This document shows, one piece after another, positions 28,274-37,048 of a DNA stretch of 64,000 bases. Every line of letters begins with the position of its first letter. Position 1 is the stretch's first letter. A program made the position numbers and the translations under genes. The notes under the pieces were generated by a model, which did no database searches, was not told the origin of the DNA, and saw only the letters and a list, made by a program, of their open reading frames with translations. This stretch comes from Algoriphagus locisalis (GTDB lineage Bacteria > Bacteroidota > Bacteroidia > Cytophagales > Cyclobacteriaceae), in assembly GCF_900116615.1 (NCBI RefSeq), contig NZ_FPBF01000002.1, forward strand, positions 1 through 64,000, read 5' to 3'.

Positions 28274-29344
28274 ATGAGTCTAACCAAAATCCTCTACATC
28301 ACTCCATCCATGCAGTCATTTGTCAAAAGTGACATCAAAATGCTGTCAGAGTACTTTAGAGTTCAGGTTATCAATCAGCCTTGGGGCAATAAAAAGCTTG
28401 CACCACTGAATTTCATCCGACAGTTTTTCGATATGCTTTTCAACATCTCGGGATCAAGGTTTATACTGGTCAATTTTGGAGGTTATTGGGCTTTTTGGGC
28501 CACCATCTTCGGAAAGGTGTTTTTCAAAAAAGTCTTTATCATCACCCACGGCACTGATTGCGCGTCCATTCCAGAAATCAACTATGGAAGTCTTCGCATC
28601 AGTTTACTCAAGCGAATTTGTGATTTCAGTTACAGGCGAGCCGCAGCAATCTTTCCAGTGAGTGAATCCCTGATCGAAACTGAGTTGCTCTTCGATCCTG
28701 AGATCACCTCCAAAAAACAAGGACTTCATCATCATTTCCCTAAACTCGAAACGCCAACCGAAGTGATTTATAATGGACTTGACGAAAATCAATGGACCTT
28801 ACCTACTCACAATAAGCGAATAAGAAACAGCTTCTTGGCAGTCATGTCTCCCAGCCAATTCACTTTAAAAGGTGGTGATCTGATTCTTGAAATCGCTAAG
28901 AAATACCCGAACTGCAGTTTCTATTTTGCAGGTGTGCAGCCTTCAGCAATAGCTTTTGAAAACACAGATAATGTACATTTTCTTGGATTTCTTTCGCCAG
29001 AGGAATTAAAAACTTGGTATCAAAAATGTGAATTTTACTTTCAGCTTTCCAGCTTCGAAGGATTTGGCTGTGCGCTCTGTGAAGCAATGCTTTGCGGAGC
29101 TATTCCTATAGGGGCTCACACAAATCACATACCAAATATCGTTGGTGATTCAGGATTTATAATCAGGAAAAAATCACTAGAAGCCGCGATTCCTATCATT
29201 GATAAAGCGCTCAACGCTCCCAATAAAGATTTACTTTCCATAAATTCACGACTTCATATTCAAGCCAACTACTCACTGGCGCGGAGAAAAAAGAATTTAA
29301 TTGAGTCTCTAGAGCGATTTACAGGCGAGTCATACACCCACTAA
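28274..29344 (+). CDS. Glycosyltransferase family 4-like protein
   Basis: 356 residues with the two-Rossmann GT-B layout. The C-terminal domain has AVMSPSQFTLKGGDLILEIAKKYP, FYFAGVQPS, VHFLGFLSPEEL and the nucleotide-sugar block FEGFGCALCEAMLCGAIPIGAHTNHIPNIV, with Glu residues of the EX7E motif (EGFGCALCE). A retaining transferase acting on a surface polysaccharide or glycoprotein is likely, but donor and acceptor are unknown. The stop overlaps the next start by one base (TAATG). It follows the HEPN/MNT pair by 15 bp and lacks other polysaccharide genes around it. Confidence 0.85.
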   Translation: MSLTKILYITPSMQSFVKSDIKMLSEYFRVQVINQPWGNKKLAPLNFIRQFFDMLFNISGSRFILVNFGGYWAFWATIFGKVFFKKVFIITHGTDCASIPEINYGSLRISLLKRICDFSYRRAAAIFPVSESLIETELLFDPEITSKKQGLHHHFPKLETPTEVIYNGLDENQWTLPTHNKRIRNSFLAVMSPSQFTLKGGDLILEIAKKYPNCSFYFAGVQPSAIAFENTDNVHFLGFLSPEELKTWYQKCEFYFQLSSFEGFGCALCEAMLCGAIPIGAHTNHIPNIVGDSGFIIRKKSLEAAIPIIDKALNAPNKDLLSINSRLHIQANYSLARRKKNLIESLERFTGESYTH

Positions 29345-30183
29345 TGGAACACTTCTTAAGCAAACTCTCAAGGAATTTATATGTGATTCCCGGTGGTTTT
29401 TTTGTCACCAAATTGTTTCGAAAATTCTTCTCTTCATCTAGCAAGACTGAAAACTGGAGAAATTTTGAATTTAGAGGCGTATCCATGAAAGTGGACATTG
29501 CCAAACAGATGGGTAATGCAATCTACTGGCGAGGTGCGCACGATTGGGCCCCTATTTTCGTTTTGGAGAGATTCTTAAAAGCTGGAGATACCTTCATCGA
29601 TGTGGGAGCAAATCAGGGGGAATATTCACTTTGGGCAGCGAGGAAAGTTGGAGATCAGGGAAAAGTAGTAGCTTTTGAACCTATGCCTCAGCTTTTTGGC
29701 CAATTGAAAGAAAACATCCGACTCAATAAATCATTTCAAAAGTCAATTATTCCAGTTCAGCTAGGACTTTCGGATAAAAAGGGAGAAGTGATACTTTACG
29801 CAAGTGAGGATTCTAACGAGGGAACCAACACCATTTACAATACCGATAAGTTCAGCATTGAATTGGGAAAAATAGAGCTTGATACCCTAGACCAACAATT
29901 ACAGGAGCTAAACATAAAAGACGTAAACTTCCTCAAAGTAGATGTAGAAGGAGCAGAACTTCAGGTTCTCAAAGGAGCTCTCAACACACTTAAAAAGCAC
30001 CGTCCAATACTTCTCTTAGAAATCAATAAGGATGCCTGTATAGCTGGCGGGTATCTTCCGGAAGATATATTAGAATTGCTAAAGCCATTTAACTACACTT
30101 TTTCGAAAATTGGGCTCCGAGGATCCTTAAGTAAAGTAGAGCAACTTCCTGATTTCTGTAACATTCTGGTTATTCCTCAGTAA
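29344..30183 (+). CDS. FkbM family SAM-dependent methyltransferase
   Basis: 279 residues. The SAM-binding motif is GDTFIDVGANQGEYSLWAA, followed by VVAFEPMPQLFGQLKENI and the family segment VNFLKVDVEGAELQVLKGA. FkbM enzymes methylate hydroxyl groups of sugars or polyketides; beside a glycosyltransferase the substrate is most likely a surface sugar. It is co-translated with the preceding gene. No terminator for this strand was found downstream. Confidence 0.88.
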   Translation: MEHFLSKLSRNLYVIPGGFFVTKLFRKFFSSSSKTENWRNFEFRGVSMKVDIAKQMGNAIYWRGAHDWAPIFVLERFLKAGDTFIDVGANQGEYSLWAARKVGDQGKVVAFEPMPQLFGQLKENIRLNKSFQKSIIPVQLGLSDKKGEVILYASEDSNEGTNTIYNTDKFSIELGKIELDTLDQQLQELNIKDVNFLKVDVEGAELQVLKGALNTLKKHRPILLLEINKDACIAGGYLPEDILELLKPFNYTFSKIGLRGSLSKVEQLPDFCNILVIPQ

Positions 30184-30403
30184 TCAAAGTTCTGAAACTC
30201 TAACCGAGAGAACCCATTCTAGAAGAATACCAACCCGACTACCTGCGAATCTTCAAAAAAACCTTGTGGTAAAATCATTTATAAATTCTGTTTATCCCAA
30301 ATATTCAAAATGCCTTTTCCATTTATGCCAAATTTTCAATTCAAAACATCTCTTTAACATATTTTGACTTATTTAAACCAGTTTTTTGAATCTTAACAGA
30401 AAA

Positions 30404-30417
30404 TTGATCTAAATCAA
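30404..30417. promoter_or_regulatory. FNR/CRP-family-like box
   Basis: TTGATCTAAATCAA is a perfect TTGAT-N4-ATCAA palindrome. No gene starts within 360 bp, so its target is unclear; a small RNA or a distant start is possible, as is chance. Confidence 0.35.
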
Positions 30418-30472
30418 AGATTTTTTAAACCACCTTTTGAAATATTAACAAAATGTTAAAAAATATAGCCAT

Positions 30473-30528
30473 AAAAAAAGGGGGCTTTTTGGAAAAAGCC
30501 CCCGAGAGTGGGTCTATTGTCAATCATC
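30473..30528 (-). ncRNA. Possible short RNA ending in a strong terminator
   Basis: On the minus strand a perfect TATATTTG box (30535-30542) is followed about 50 bases later by an 11-bp perfect hairpin GGGGGCTTTTT/AAAAAGCCCCC (30480-30503) and seven T (30479-30473). No protein gene on this strand lies upstream that would need this terminator. This suggests a transcript of roughly 55 nt, but there is no TTG element and no recognised RNA family. Confidence 0.3.
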
Positions 30529-30781
30529 TAAAACCAAATATACTTTTGTAATCCTTGCTGTGTATTTGTTTTTTTGATCTTTATGTTTCGATAAACATAA
30601 GGAAAATGTTTTAAAGCGCCCAAAAACAAATAATTATTTTTTGGGATATTTTCACATAAGAGATGTCTTTGCGACCCCCAATCTTTATTTAACTAGCAAA
30701 AACCTCTGTTATCTCTTCATAAAGGAATTTTTTCAGTTCAAAACCTATTTTTCAGTATCTTCAAAAGTGTAACCACTTATT

Positions 30782-31945
30782 ATGAAGAAATTATTTATTG
30801 TATTGGGCGCAATCGCAGCGATATACTTTGCCGCTACGCTGATAATACCTCCTTACATAGAATCCCGAAGAAACCCAGTCAAATCACCCCCACCCTACTC
30901 TGTCTCCACAGAAGCTCAAGCAATCTATAACCGCCTGGATTTTATAGCAGATTTACATTGCGACGCATTACTTTGGGGAAGAGACTTAACCAAAAAAGGA
31001 AGTAGAGGCCAAGTGGATTTCCCGAGAATGAGAGAAGCCAACGTAGGATTGGAGATGTTCACCATTGTTTCCAAATCTCCTGCCGGGCAAAATATGAAAA
31101 GCAACACAGCGGATGCTTTTGACAACATTACACCGCTCACAATTGCAAAAGGAGAATCGCCAGCCAACTGGTTTAGCCTGATCAACCGCACTCTTTCCCA
31201 GTCCCGACAGTTGGCAGAATTTATAAATGAGGAAGAAGGAAAAGCAATTTTGATCAAAAGCAAATCAGATCTAAGCAGACTTTTAGAATCCAGAAGAAAA
31301 GACAAATCGGTAATCGGCGGCATGCTGGGAATAGAAGGTGCGCATGCACTAGAGGGAGAAATTAAAAATTTAGACCTTGTTTATGAAGCTGGAGTTCGAA
31401 TGATTGGACTGACGCATTTCTTTGACAACGAATTAGGTGGCTCAGCCCATGGACAAAGTCAAGCAGGCTTGACTGAATTTGGGAAGGAAGTCGTTAGAAA
31501 AATGAATGAACTTGGAATTTTCGTAGATCTAGCCCATTGCTCTCCTTCCATTATAGATGACGTCTTAGAAATGACAACTAAGCCAGTGATGGTATCGCAC
31601 ACTGGTGTTCGTGCAGTTTTGGATTCACAAAGGAATTTGAGTGATACCCAGATTCAGCGAATTGCTACTAATGGTGGAATTATTGGAATTGCATTTTTCG
31701 ATGAGGCGGTTGGAGTACCAGAATTGCCAAATATAATCGCATCTATAAAACATGTGCGTGACTTAGTAGGAATAGAACATGTTGCCCTGGGCTCAGATTA
31801 CGATGGCTCAGTAGCCGTTCCTTTTGATATCACGGGCTTTCCGCTCTTGGTGGAAGGCATGTTGGATGCTGGATTTAGCGAACCAGAAATCGCTGCGGTA
31901 ATGGGCGAAAATGTTAAAAGATTCTTCTTAGAAAACCTAAACTAA
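30782..31945 (+). CDS. Membrane-anchored dipeptidase (peptidase M19, renal dipeptidase family)
   Basis: 387 residues. An N-terminal membrane anchor (residues 3-24) precedes a TIM-barrel zinc dipeptidase. Zinc ligands are visible: HCD in DFIADLHCDALLWG, Glu in GMLGIEGAHAL, His in VDLAHCS and VMVSHTG; GSDYDGSV carries the conserved Asp. It likely cleaves dipeptides, including D-amino-acid ones, in the periplasm. Its stop overlaps the VIT1-type gene by one base, and a DUF5995 gene follows, so the three form an operon. Confidence 0.92.
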   Translation: MKKLFIVLGAIAAIYFAATLIIPPYIESRRNPVKSPPPYSVSTEAQAIYNRLDFIADLHCDALLWGRDLTKKGSRGQVDFPRMREANVGLEMFTIVSKSPAGQNMKSNTADAFDNITPLTIAKGESPANWFSLINRTLSQSRQLAEFINEEEGKAILIKSKSDLSRLLESRRKDKSVIGGMLGIEGAHALEGEIKNLDLVYEAGVRMIGLTHFFDNELGGSAHGQSQAGLTEFGKEVVRKMNELGIFVDLAHCSPSIIDDVLEMTTKPVMVSHTGVRAVLDSQRNLSDTQIQRIATNGGIIGIAFFDEAVGVPELPNIIASIKHVRDLVGIEHVALGSDYDGSVAVPFDITGFPLLVEGMLDAGFSEPEIAAVMGENVKRFFLENLN

Positions 31946-32670
31946 TGAACGAAGCGCAAATCCATCAGGAAAGCAAATATTTCCAAAAACTTCAGGAATA
32001 CCTTAGAGAATTTGTGTATGGGGGAATTGATGGAGCGGTAACGACCTTTGCTGTGGTAGCTGGCGGATTCGGAGCAAACCTTGACTCTGGTATCATTATA
32101 ATTCTGGGCTTCGCCAATTTGCTCGCTGATGGATTTTCCATGTCAGTAGGAGCGTATTTGTCTGCCAAAAGTGATAAGGAAAATTATAAAAAACACGAAT
32201 CAATCGAATACTGGGAAGTAGAAAATCTACCTGATACAGAACGAAAAGAAATCAAAGCTATTTACAAAGCCAAAGGATTTGAAGGGGATTTGTTGGAGAA
32301 AGTAGTGGATCAAATCACCTCAAACAAAGACCTCTGGGTCGCTGAGATGATGAAGGATGAGTTGAATCTGATGGAGGATGCCAAAAGTCCTTTCAAAATT
32401 GGACTAGCTACCTTTATCTCATTTCTGATCGTCGGTTTTATACCTCTTTTAGTTTATCTCTGGACCTTTTTCTACCCTGCCGACATCAACACTTTCTTCT
32501 GGACAAGTATGCTTACCGGATTGGCATTTGTAGTAATAGGAGCGTTAAAATCCATTGTAAATCAAACCTCAGTAATAAAGAGTATCGCCGAAACGGTTGG
32601 TTTAGGCCTATTGGCAGCACTTGTCGCCTATTACGTAGGCGATATTCTCGAAAACTTTTTTATCAAATAG
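31945..32670 (+). CDS. VIT1/CCC1 family iron/manganese transporter
   Basis: 241 residues with the family start EFVYGGIDGAVTTFAVVAGGFGA and the paired segment FANLLADGFSMSVGAYLSAKS, forming membrane helices 1 and 2 with conserved Asp, Gly and Met residues. A cytoplasmic acidic helical domain follows (about 75-140), then three more helices. Relatives move Fe2+ or Mn2+ out of the cytosol. It is co-translated with the dipeptidase (TAATG) and is followed 2 bp later by the DUF5995 gene. Confidence 0.88.
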   Translation: MNEAQIHQESKYFQKLQEYLREFVYGGIDGAVTTFAVVAGGFGANLDSGIIIILGFANLLADGFSMSVGAYLSAKSDKENYKKHESIEYWEVENLPDTERKEIKAIYKAKGFEGDLLEKVVDQITSNKDLWVAEMMKDELNLMEDAKSPFKIGLATFISFLIVGFIPLLVYLWTFFYPADINTFFWTSMLTGLAFVVIGALKSIVNQTSVIKSIAETVGLGLLAALVAYYVGDILENFFIK

Positions 32671-32672
32671 TC

Positions 32673-33434
32673 ATGCAAACCATAGATGAAGTACTGGTCC
32701 GTATGGATCAAATCGTAGATGAATGTAGAAGTGATCAATCACGCATCGGCTACTTTGCCATTCTCTATAGACAGGTAACACGCAGAATCCGGGATGGCAT
32801 TTTAGTTCGTGAATTTGAGGACAATCCGAGGATGGAACGTCTGGACGTGCTTTTCGCTGGAAGATTCATTGAGGCTTATGATTCTTGGAAGAAAAGCCAA
32901 AAACCAACCGAAAGCTGGCAGCTAGCTTTTGAGGCGAGTAAGCAAAGTAAGCATCTTGTGCTTCAGCATTTATTCCTTGGCATCAATGCACACATCAATT
33001 TAGATCTGGGAATTTCTGCCGCTGACACGATGGGATCAGAACCCATCGTCGGCATTCAAAACGATTTCAACAAAATAAATGCTGTTCTCGCAGAATTAGT
33101 AGATGGAGTGAAAACCAATATCAGCACAGTTTCTCCGATTTTTGGATGGCTTATCCCATTGGCAAAAGGCCGCGATGAAATGCTACTCAATTTCTCCATC
33201 CAACTCGCGAGAGATGGCGCATGGAAATATGCAGGAGAATATTATGCTTGCGAAGACAGAAATGCTTCTATTTTAGAACGAGATCATAACATCGCCATGC
33301 TTGCAAACAAACTAATCAACCCTGGGAAATTCTTGTCTTTTATGGTGAAAATAGTCGGATTCGCAGAATGGAAATCTGTCACGCGCACCATGGATCAGCT
33401 CGATGCCGTAATCAAAAAGGCCCAAACGATTTAA
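32673..33434 (+). CDS. DUF5995 family protein
   Basis: 253 residues, mostly helical, soluble. The conserved segments IGYFAILYRQVTRRIRDGI and LQHLFLGINAHINLDLGISAAD match DUF5995; histidines and Asp in HINLDLGI look like a possible metal or catalytic site. Function unknown. It ends the dipeptidase/VIT1 operon and is convergent with the PIN gene, with only 6 bp between stops. Confidence 0.8.
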   Translation: MQTIDEVLVRMDQIVDECRSDQSRIGYFAILYRQVTRRIRDGILVREFEDNPRMERLDVLFAGRFIEAYDSWKKSQKPTESWQLAFEASKQSKHLVLQHLFLGINAHINLDLGISAADTMGSEPIVGIQNDFNKINAVLAELVDGVKTNISTVSPIFGWLIPLAKGRDEMLLNFSIQLARDGAWKYAGEYYACEDRNASILERDHNIAMLANKLINPGKFLSFMVKIVGFAEWKSVTRTMDQLDAVIKKAQTI

Positions 33435-33440
33435 AGAAAC

Positions 33441-33857
33441 TTAAAAGATGTATTCTTCCAAAAACTTCTCACATCCCAACACTGGGATTTGTGAGTAATA
33501 AAAACCGTCAGAATCTTCGGTGACAATAACTTCACATTCACTCCCCAATGCAGAATAATACTCCAATCCATCCTCAAAATCCTGCACTTGACGATTTGAA
33601 AGAGTGTCACTGACGGTCTCCTGATCCACAGCAGTCATCAAAAGTTTCTTTGACAGCATCTCAATCTTCAGCTTTGCCATATCAGATCCAGATTTCTTTT
33701 CAGAAAAATAAAAGGATATCGCTAGGCAAATCGGGGAAGTATAAAGCTGAACCCCTCCTCTGTCTGCCAAGCTAAGCACTCGTGAGGAAATGGGAAATAA
33801 TGGATACTCCTTGTTGAGAACTGAAATAATCACATTAGCATCAAGGAAGACTTTCAT
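33441..33857 (-). CDS. PIN-domain toxin (VapC-like)
   Basis: 138 residues with PIN acidic residues: LDANVIISVL (first Asp), QDFEDGLEYYSA (central Asp/Glu) and VTEDSDGFYYS, which replaces the usual TRN-DF segment but keeps an Asp. Such proteins are Mg2+-dependent RNases. It overlaps the antitoxin gene upstream by 4 bp. The slight change in the last motif may affect, but does not obviously abolish, metal binding. Confidence 0.86.
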   Translation of the reverse strand: MKVFLDANVIISVLNKEYPLFPISSRVLSLADRGGVQLYTSPICLAISFYFSEKKSGSDMAKLKIEMLSKKLLMTAVDQETVSDTLSNRQVQDFEDGLEYYSALGSECEVIVTEDSDGFYYSQIPVLGCEKFLEEYIF

Positions 33858-34108
33858 TTCTTGGAAGAAAAGAACTCATCTTTTTGTTCCTTTCTGCTTG
33901 GAGTTCGCCGGTATTCGACGCGACCTTCCGCCACAAAATCCACCCAGTCCGAAACCGGCAGATCTTCTAGTGATTTGTAGTTTTTGGAGGTAATCTGCGA
34001 ATAGAGATATTCTGTCAGTCTAGAAAGGCTGATGTTATGCTCCTCAGCAAATGACTTTGCACGATCGATTACATCCTTGTTGAATGATAAGGTGACTTTA
34101 GTATCCAT
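33854..34108 (-). CDS. Antitoxin of the PIN toxin (DUF6364/ribbon-helix-helix type)
   Basis: 84 residues from ATG 34108. The N-terminal TKVTLSFNKDVIDRAKSFAEEHNISLSRLTEYLY is a ribbon-helix-helix DNA-binding domain; the basic C-terminal tail (RVEYRRTPSRKEQKDEF) probably wraps the toxin. The frame is open for 18 more codons upstream, but those cover the probable operator (34125-34153) and are not conserved in character. Autorepression is expected. Confidence 0.85.
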   Translation of the reverse strand: MDTKVTLSFNKDVIDRAKSFAEEHNISLSRLTEYLYSQITSKNYKSLEDLPVSDWVDFVAEGRVEYRRTPSRKEQKDEFFSSKK

Positions 34109-34124
34109 AACGCTGAAATTTATG

Positions 34125-34153
34125 TACGTAAAGATATTATTTTCTATACGTAA
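34125..34153. promoter_or_regulatory. Probable operator of the PIN toxin-antitoxin operon
   Basis: Two copies of TACGTAA (34125-34131 and 34147-34153) stand 22 bp apart, two helical turns, each containing the palindrome TACGTA. They lie just upstream of the antitoxin ATG and just downstream of a -7-like AAGATTTG (34160-34167, minus strand), where an antitoxin would block transcription. Confidence 0.55.
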
Positions 34154-34234
34154 CTTATCCAAATCTTACATTTTTTTTTTACAAAACGCTATAAATCAGG
34201 ATATCAAAAACCCAATACAAAATCTAATTTTTGA

Positions 34235-35350
34235 CTAACTCTTAAAATCAGATTCAATTTTAGAGATTTCAGCTTCAGTTTGAGCTTTATTTTTTCGGTT
34301 AGTTTTCTCCTTCTGTAGATCTGTCGCATAGAAATGCGTGTCTTGGAAGTAGCCTACTCTTGACTCCGATTCACCTCTTGCAAAAGTCCATTTCTCATCT
34401 TTAAAGAGTCTGACTTTATCCTCGTGCAATTCCAGATATTCGTCATAAGGACCACGAGGTGAAATTAATTTAACAAAAATCGGAGCAGTCTCAATCGCTA
34501 TAAAAAGTAGCATGATAAAAACATTTGCCATGGACATCGCTGAGCTCTCCGTAGTCAATGCGTCCAGAGCTTCCATTCTGGCGGCGAGTCCATCAAAGCC
34601 GTCGATTCCAGGTTGCTGCTTTTCAAATTCAGCCTGACGCAAAGCCACAAAACCCCGAATCTGGGCCTCCAAAGTATCTACTCGAACTTGATTTCTAACT
34701 CTCAGCTCATTCAATGTCACCTGAGCCGCATCAAGTTGTCCCTCCTTCTTTTTTGCATTTGTGCCAAGACCAACTATTCCGCTTGTGCTGGCAGTTTTTT
34801 CTCCAAAACGCTCTGCATCATATTCAACCTGAAGCTGATTTCTATATTTTTCGAAGTCCAAAACTTCCGCATTTAGAGTGTCAATTTTAGCTTCTAACTC
34901 TTGAATCTCTGGAAACCCCTTAGCTAAGTTTAGCTTCGATTCAGCTATAAATCCCGTTCTCTTCTCATCAATCTTCCGATCAATTTCCCGCTCAAACATT
35001 TTCAATTCCAATGGCTTTGATATGACCAACGCAAGTAAGACCGCCAATACCAATCGTGGAATAGCAAGTTTCCACTCACCCCAAGCGTTTTCTTTTTTCC
35101 TCATACTGGAAACAATAAATCGATCCAGATTGAATATCATCAAGCCCCAAAGCAGGCCAAAAAAGATCGCAGGCCAGATAGACTGAAAAACAGTAAACAA
35201 AGCATATCCAGCCGCCAAAGCGGCAAGTACTCCTGTGAAAAACACCGTAGCCCCGATACCTATATACTTATTAGACTCCGTGGGTGATCGCTTGAGCAGG
35301 GAGAAATTGGCTCCACTGCAAAACCAGAAAAAACGAGTAAGTTGTTTCAT
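34235..35350 (-). CDS. DUF4407 membrane protein
   Basis: 371 residues from ATG 35350. After a short N-terminus (RFFWFCSGANFSLLKRSP) come two or three membrane helices (about 30-120; GLLWGLMIFNLDRFIVSSMRK is the family hallmark), then a long charged coiled coil (about 140-260) and a further helix (about 275-300, MANVFIMLLFIAIETAPIFVK). Known as DUF4407, function unknown; a structural or mechanosensing role at the inner membrane is only a guess. It is monocistronic. Confidence 0.85.
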   Translation of the reverse strand: MKQLTRFFWFCSGANFSLLKRSPTESNKYIGIGATVFFTGVLAALAAGYALFTVFQSIWPAIFFGLLWGLMIFNLDRFIVSSMRKKENAWGEWKLAIPRLVLAVLLALVISKPLELKMFEREIDRKIDEKRTGFIAESKLNLAKGFPEIQELEAKIDTLNAEVLDFEKYRNQLQVEYDAERFGEKTASTSGIVGLGTNAKKKEGQLDAAQVTLNELRVRNQVRVDTLEAQIRGFVALRQAEFEKQQPGIDGFDGLAARMEALDALTTESSAMSMANVFIMLLFIAIETAPIFVKLISPRGPYDEYLELHEDKVRLFKDEKWTFARGESESRVGYFQDTHFYATDLQKEKTNRKNKAQTEAEISKIESDFKS

Positions 35351-35634
35351 GCGGGAAAATTGGGTTGATATCAATAAATACAACGCTAAAACTTCACCAA
35401 AAAGATGGACTTCAGAATTTTCAAGCCCAAATGTGACGAATACTAAAAAAAAGTTGCTTTGCGATCATTCAATGGCTGTTGACTGTGATTAAAAGATGAA
35501 CAATTCCCCATTGGTCAAATTCTGATTATGTACGAACTGTACGAAAATGCGCGGTATCTGCACGATTTTGTTCAGCAAGTTCTATTCAAATAAAAGGAAC
35601 TGGAAATTCCACGGCTACATGTGTATATTTAAAA

Positions 35635-36285
35635 ATGAAAAAACCAATCTCCGCCTTCCTTTTATTCTTCCTAGTCCAATTCTCATTTGCCCAAGAACTC
35701 CCTTTCCAAGAGGAGGTAAATAATAGGGCAAAAGAAATAGATGATGCAGGCTGGAAAAAAGGAAGCGTCGTATTCACAGGAAGTTCAAGTGTGCGAATGT
35801 GGAAAAATCTTCAAGATCAATTCCCCGATGTAGCAATAATAAACTCAGCTTTTGGCGGTTCGACTGCCGATCAACTGTTGATGCATTTGGACAAAACTAT
35901 TCTCCGCTTTGAGCCTTCCAAAGTGTTCATCTACGAAGGTGACAACGACATCAATGCAGGGCAGGAAATATCAGAAATCATGAAGAACCTGGATGCATTG
36001 GTGACCAAAATTCAGTCAAAGTATCCAAATACTATTGTAAACCTCATCGCGGCAAAGCCAAGTCCATCAAGGTGGGACAAGAAGGTTTCCTATCTTGCTT
36101 TAAATGATCTGATCCGTCAGTACGCAACCACACATGACAAGGTGCATATTGTAAACATCTGGGACATTATGTTGGATGACACAGGCAAACCTAGATCAGA
36201 TATTTTCATCGAGGACAACCTCCATATGAATGAAAAAGGTTATGCGCTTTGGAAAGAGATATTTACTCCATTTTTAGCAGACTAA
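35635..36285 (+). CDS. Secreted SGNH/GDSL-type hydrolase
   Basis: 216 residues with a signal peptide (FLLFFLVQFSFAQ). Block I is VVFTGSSSVRMW (catalytic Ser), block III is EGDNDIN, and block V is DNLHMNEKGY with the catalytic Asp-His pair. This is the layout of periplasmic esterases or acetylhydrolases. The substrate is not evident. It converges on the barrel gene with a 4-bp overlap of the 3' ends. Confidence 0.9.
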   Translation: MKKPISAFLLFFLVQFSFAQELPFQEEVNNRAKEIDDAGWKKGSVVFTGSSSVRMWKNLQDQFPDVAIINSAFGGSTADQLLMHLDKTILRFEPSKVFIYEGDNDINAGQEISEIMKNLDALVTKIQSKYPNTIVNLIAAKPSPSRWDKKVSYLALNDLIRQYATTHDKVHIVNIWDIMLDDTGKPRSDIFIEDNLHMNEKGYALWKEIFTPFLAD

Positions 36286-36866
36286 AACTGATAAGACAGT
36301 CCCAAAATCACTTGCTCAGATCTAAAATCTTCCTTTCGTTTGATCACCTGATCAAAATTTAATTTCTGATCATTCAAAACACGCTCATATCTTAGATCTA
36401 ATCCTACAGGGCCAAAATTCAAACCCAACCCAAACTGATAGCCAAAAAGTAGATCTTTATCCGAAGGAGAATTAAAGTAATCCGCATAATTATCATCCAA
36501 GATATAATGGAAAGAGGGCCCTCCAACTATACTGAATAGTTTGAACAAATGCATTCCTACCATCACAGGAGCATCTAAGCGATTTGCTTTCACTTCCCCG
36601 AGGCCTGAGTCAAATTTGGAATGGGTGTAAACCATTTCAGGTCTCAAGAAAATATCATACGAAGCCAATTTATAAAAAGCCCCAAACTGGTAACCTGCGG
36701 AACTTCCCGGATCTTTCCAAATTGATCCCGCATCTTTGAAATATTTGCCAGAAGTATTGTAACTCAATCCCCCTTTCAAACCAAAACCCGAACCTTTATG
36801 CTGCGCATTTGCTTGTAATGTTGATAGAAAAAGCAGAAGAAAAACGAAAGGAATAGCTAATTTCAT
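36282..36866 (-). CDS. PorT-like outer-membrane beta-barrel protein
   Basis: 194 residues. Signal peptide ends QANAQ; the remainder shows alternating amphipathic strands beginning GFGLKGGLSYNTSG and ending VILGLSYQF, with a C-terminal Phe, as in eight-stranded barrels of the outer membrane protein beta-barrel/PorT family. Function unknown. It is divergent from msrAB, with about 180 bp between. Confidence 0.8.
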   Translation of the reverse strand: MKLAIPFVFLLLFLSTLQANAQHKGSGFGLKGGLSYNTSGKYFKDAGSIWKDPGSSAGYQFGAFYKLASYDIFLRPEMVYTHSKFDSGLGEVKANRLDAPVMVGMHLFKLFSIVGGPSFHYILDDNYADYFNSPSDKDLLFGYQFGLGLNFGPVGLDLRYERVLNDQKLNFDQVIKRKEDFRSEQVILGLSYQF

Positions 36867-37048
36867 AAGACACAGGTTTATCAGAATTCACTCAAAATGT
36901 AATCCATAAGACAAACCGAGCACGGTTTCATCTCGTAATTCAACATATTGAAACACTATATACACTGCACCCAAAAACAGAATTGCTTAAATTGAGTTTG
37001 GTGTATAAAGATTACCATATCACCCAAAACAAAAAAAGAACCAAAAAG

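Larger units (their letters stand above)
30184..30781. other. Hairpin-rich intergenic region
   Basis: No credible CDS. It holds a TTGAT-N4-ATCAA box (30404-30417), an inverted repeat TTAACA-AAA-TGTTAA (30445-30459), a strong minus-strand terminator (30473-30503), a TATATTTG -7 box on the minus strand (30535-30542) overlapping a plus-strand TACTTTTG (30541-30548, with TTG 21 bases upstream), a hairpin TTATGTTT/AAACATAA (about 30581-30600), and a hairpin CCCAAAAA/TTTTTTGGG (about 30619-30646). The plus-strand box could start a long leader for the dipeptidase operon. Confidence 0.6.

Noticed and set aside
30473..30528. Small ORF on the minus strand across the hairpin
   Set aside because: The reading frame is made of hairpin and T-tract codons; a terminator explains the sequence better.
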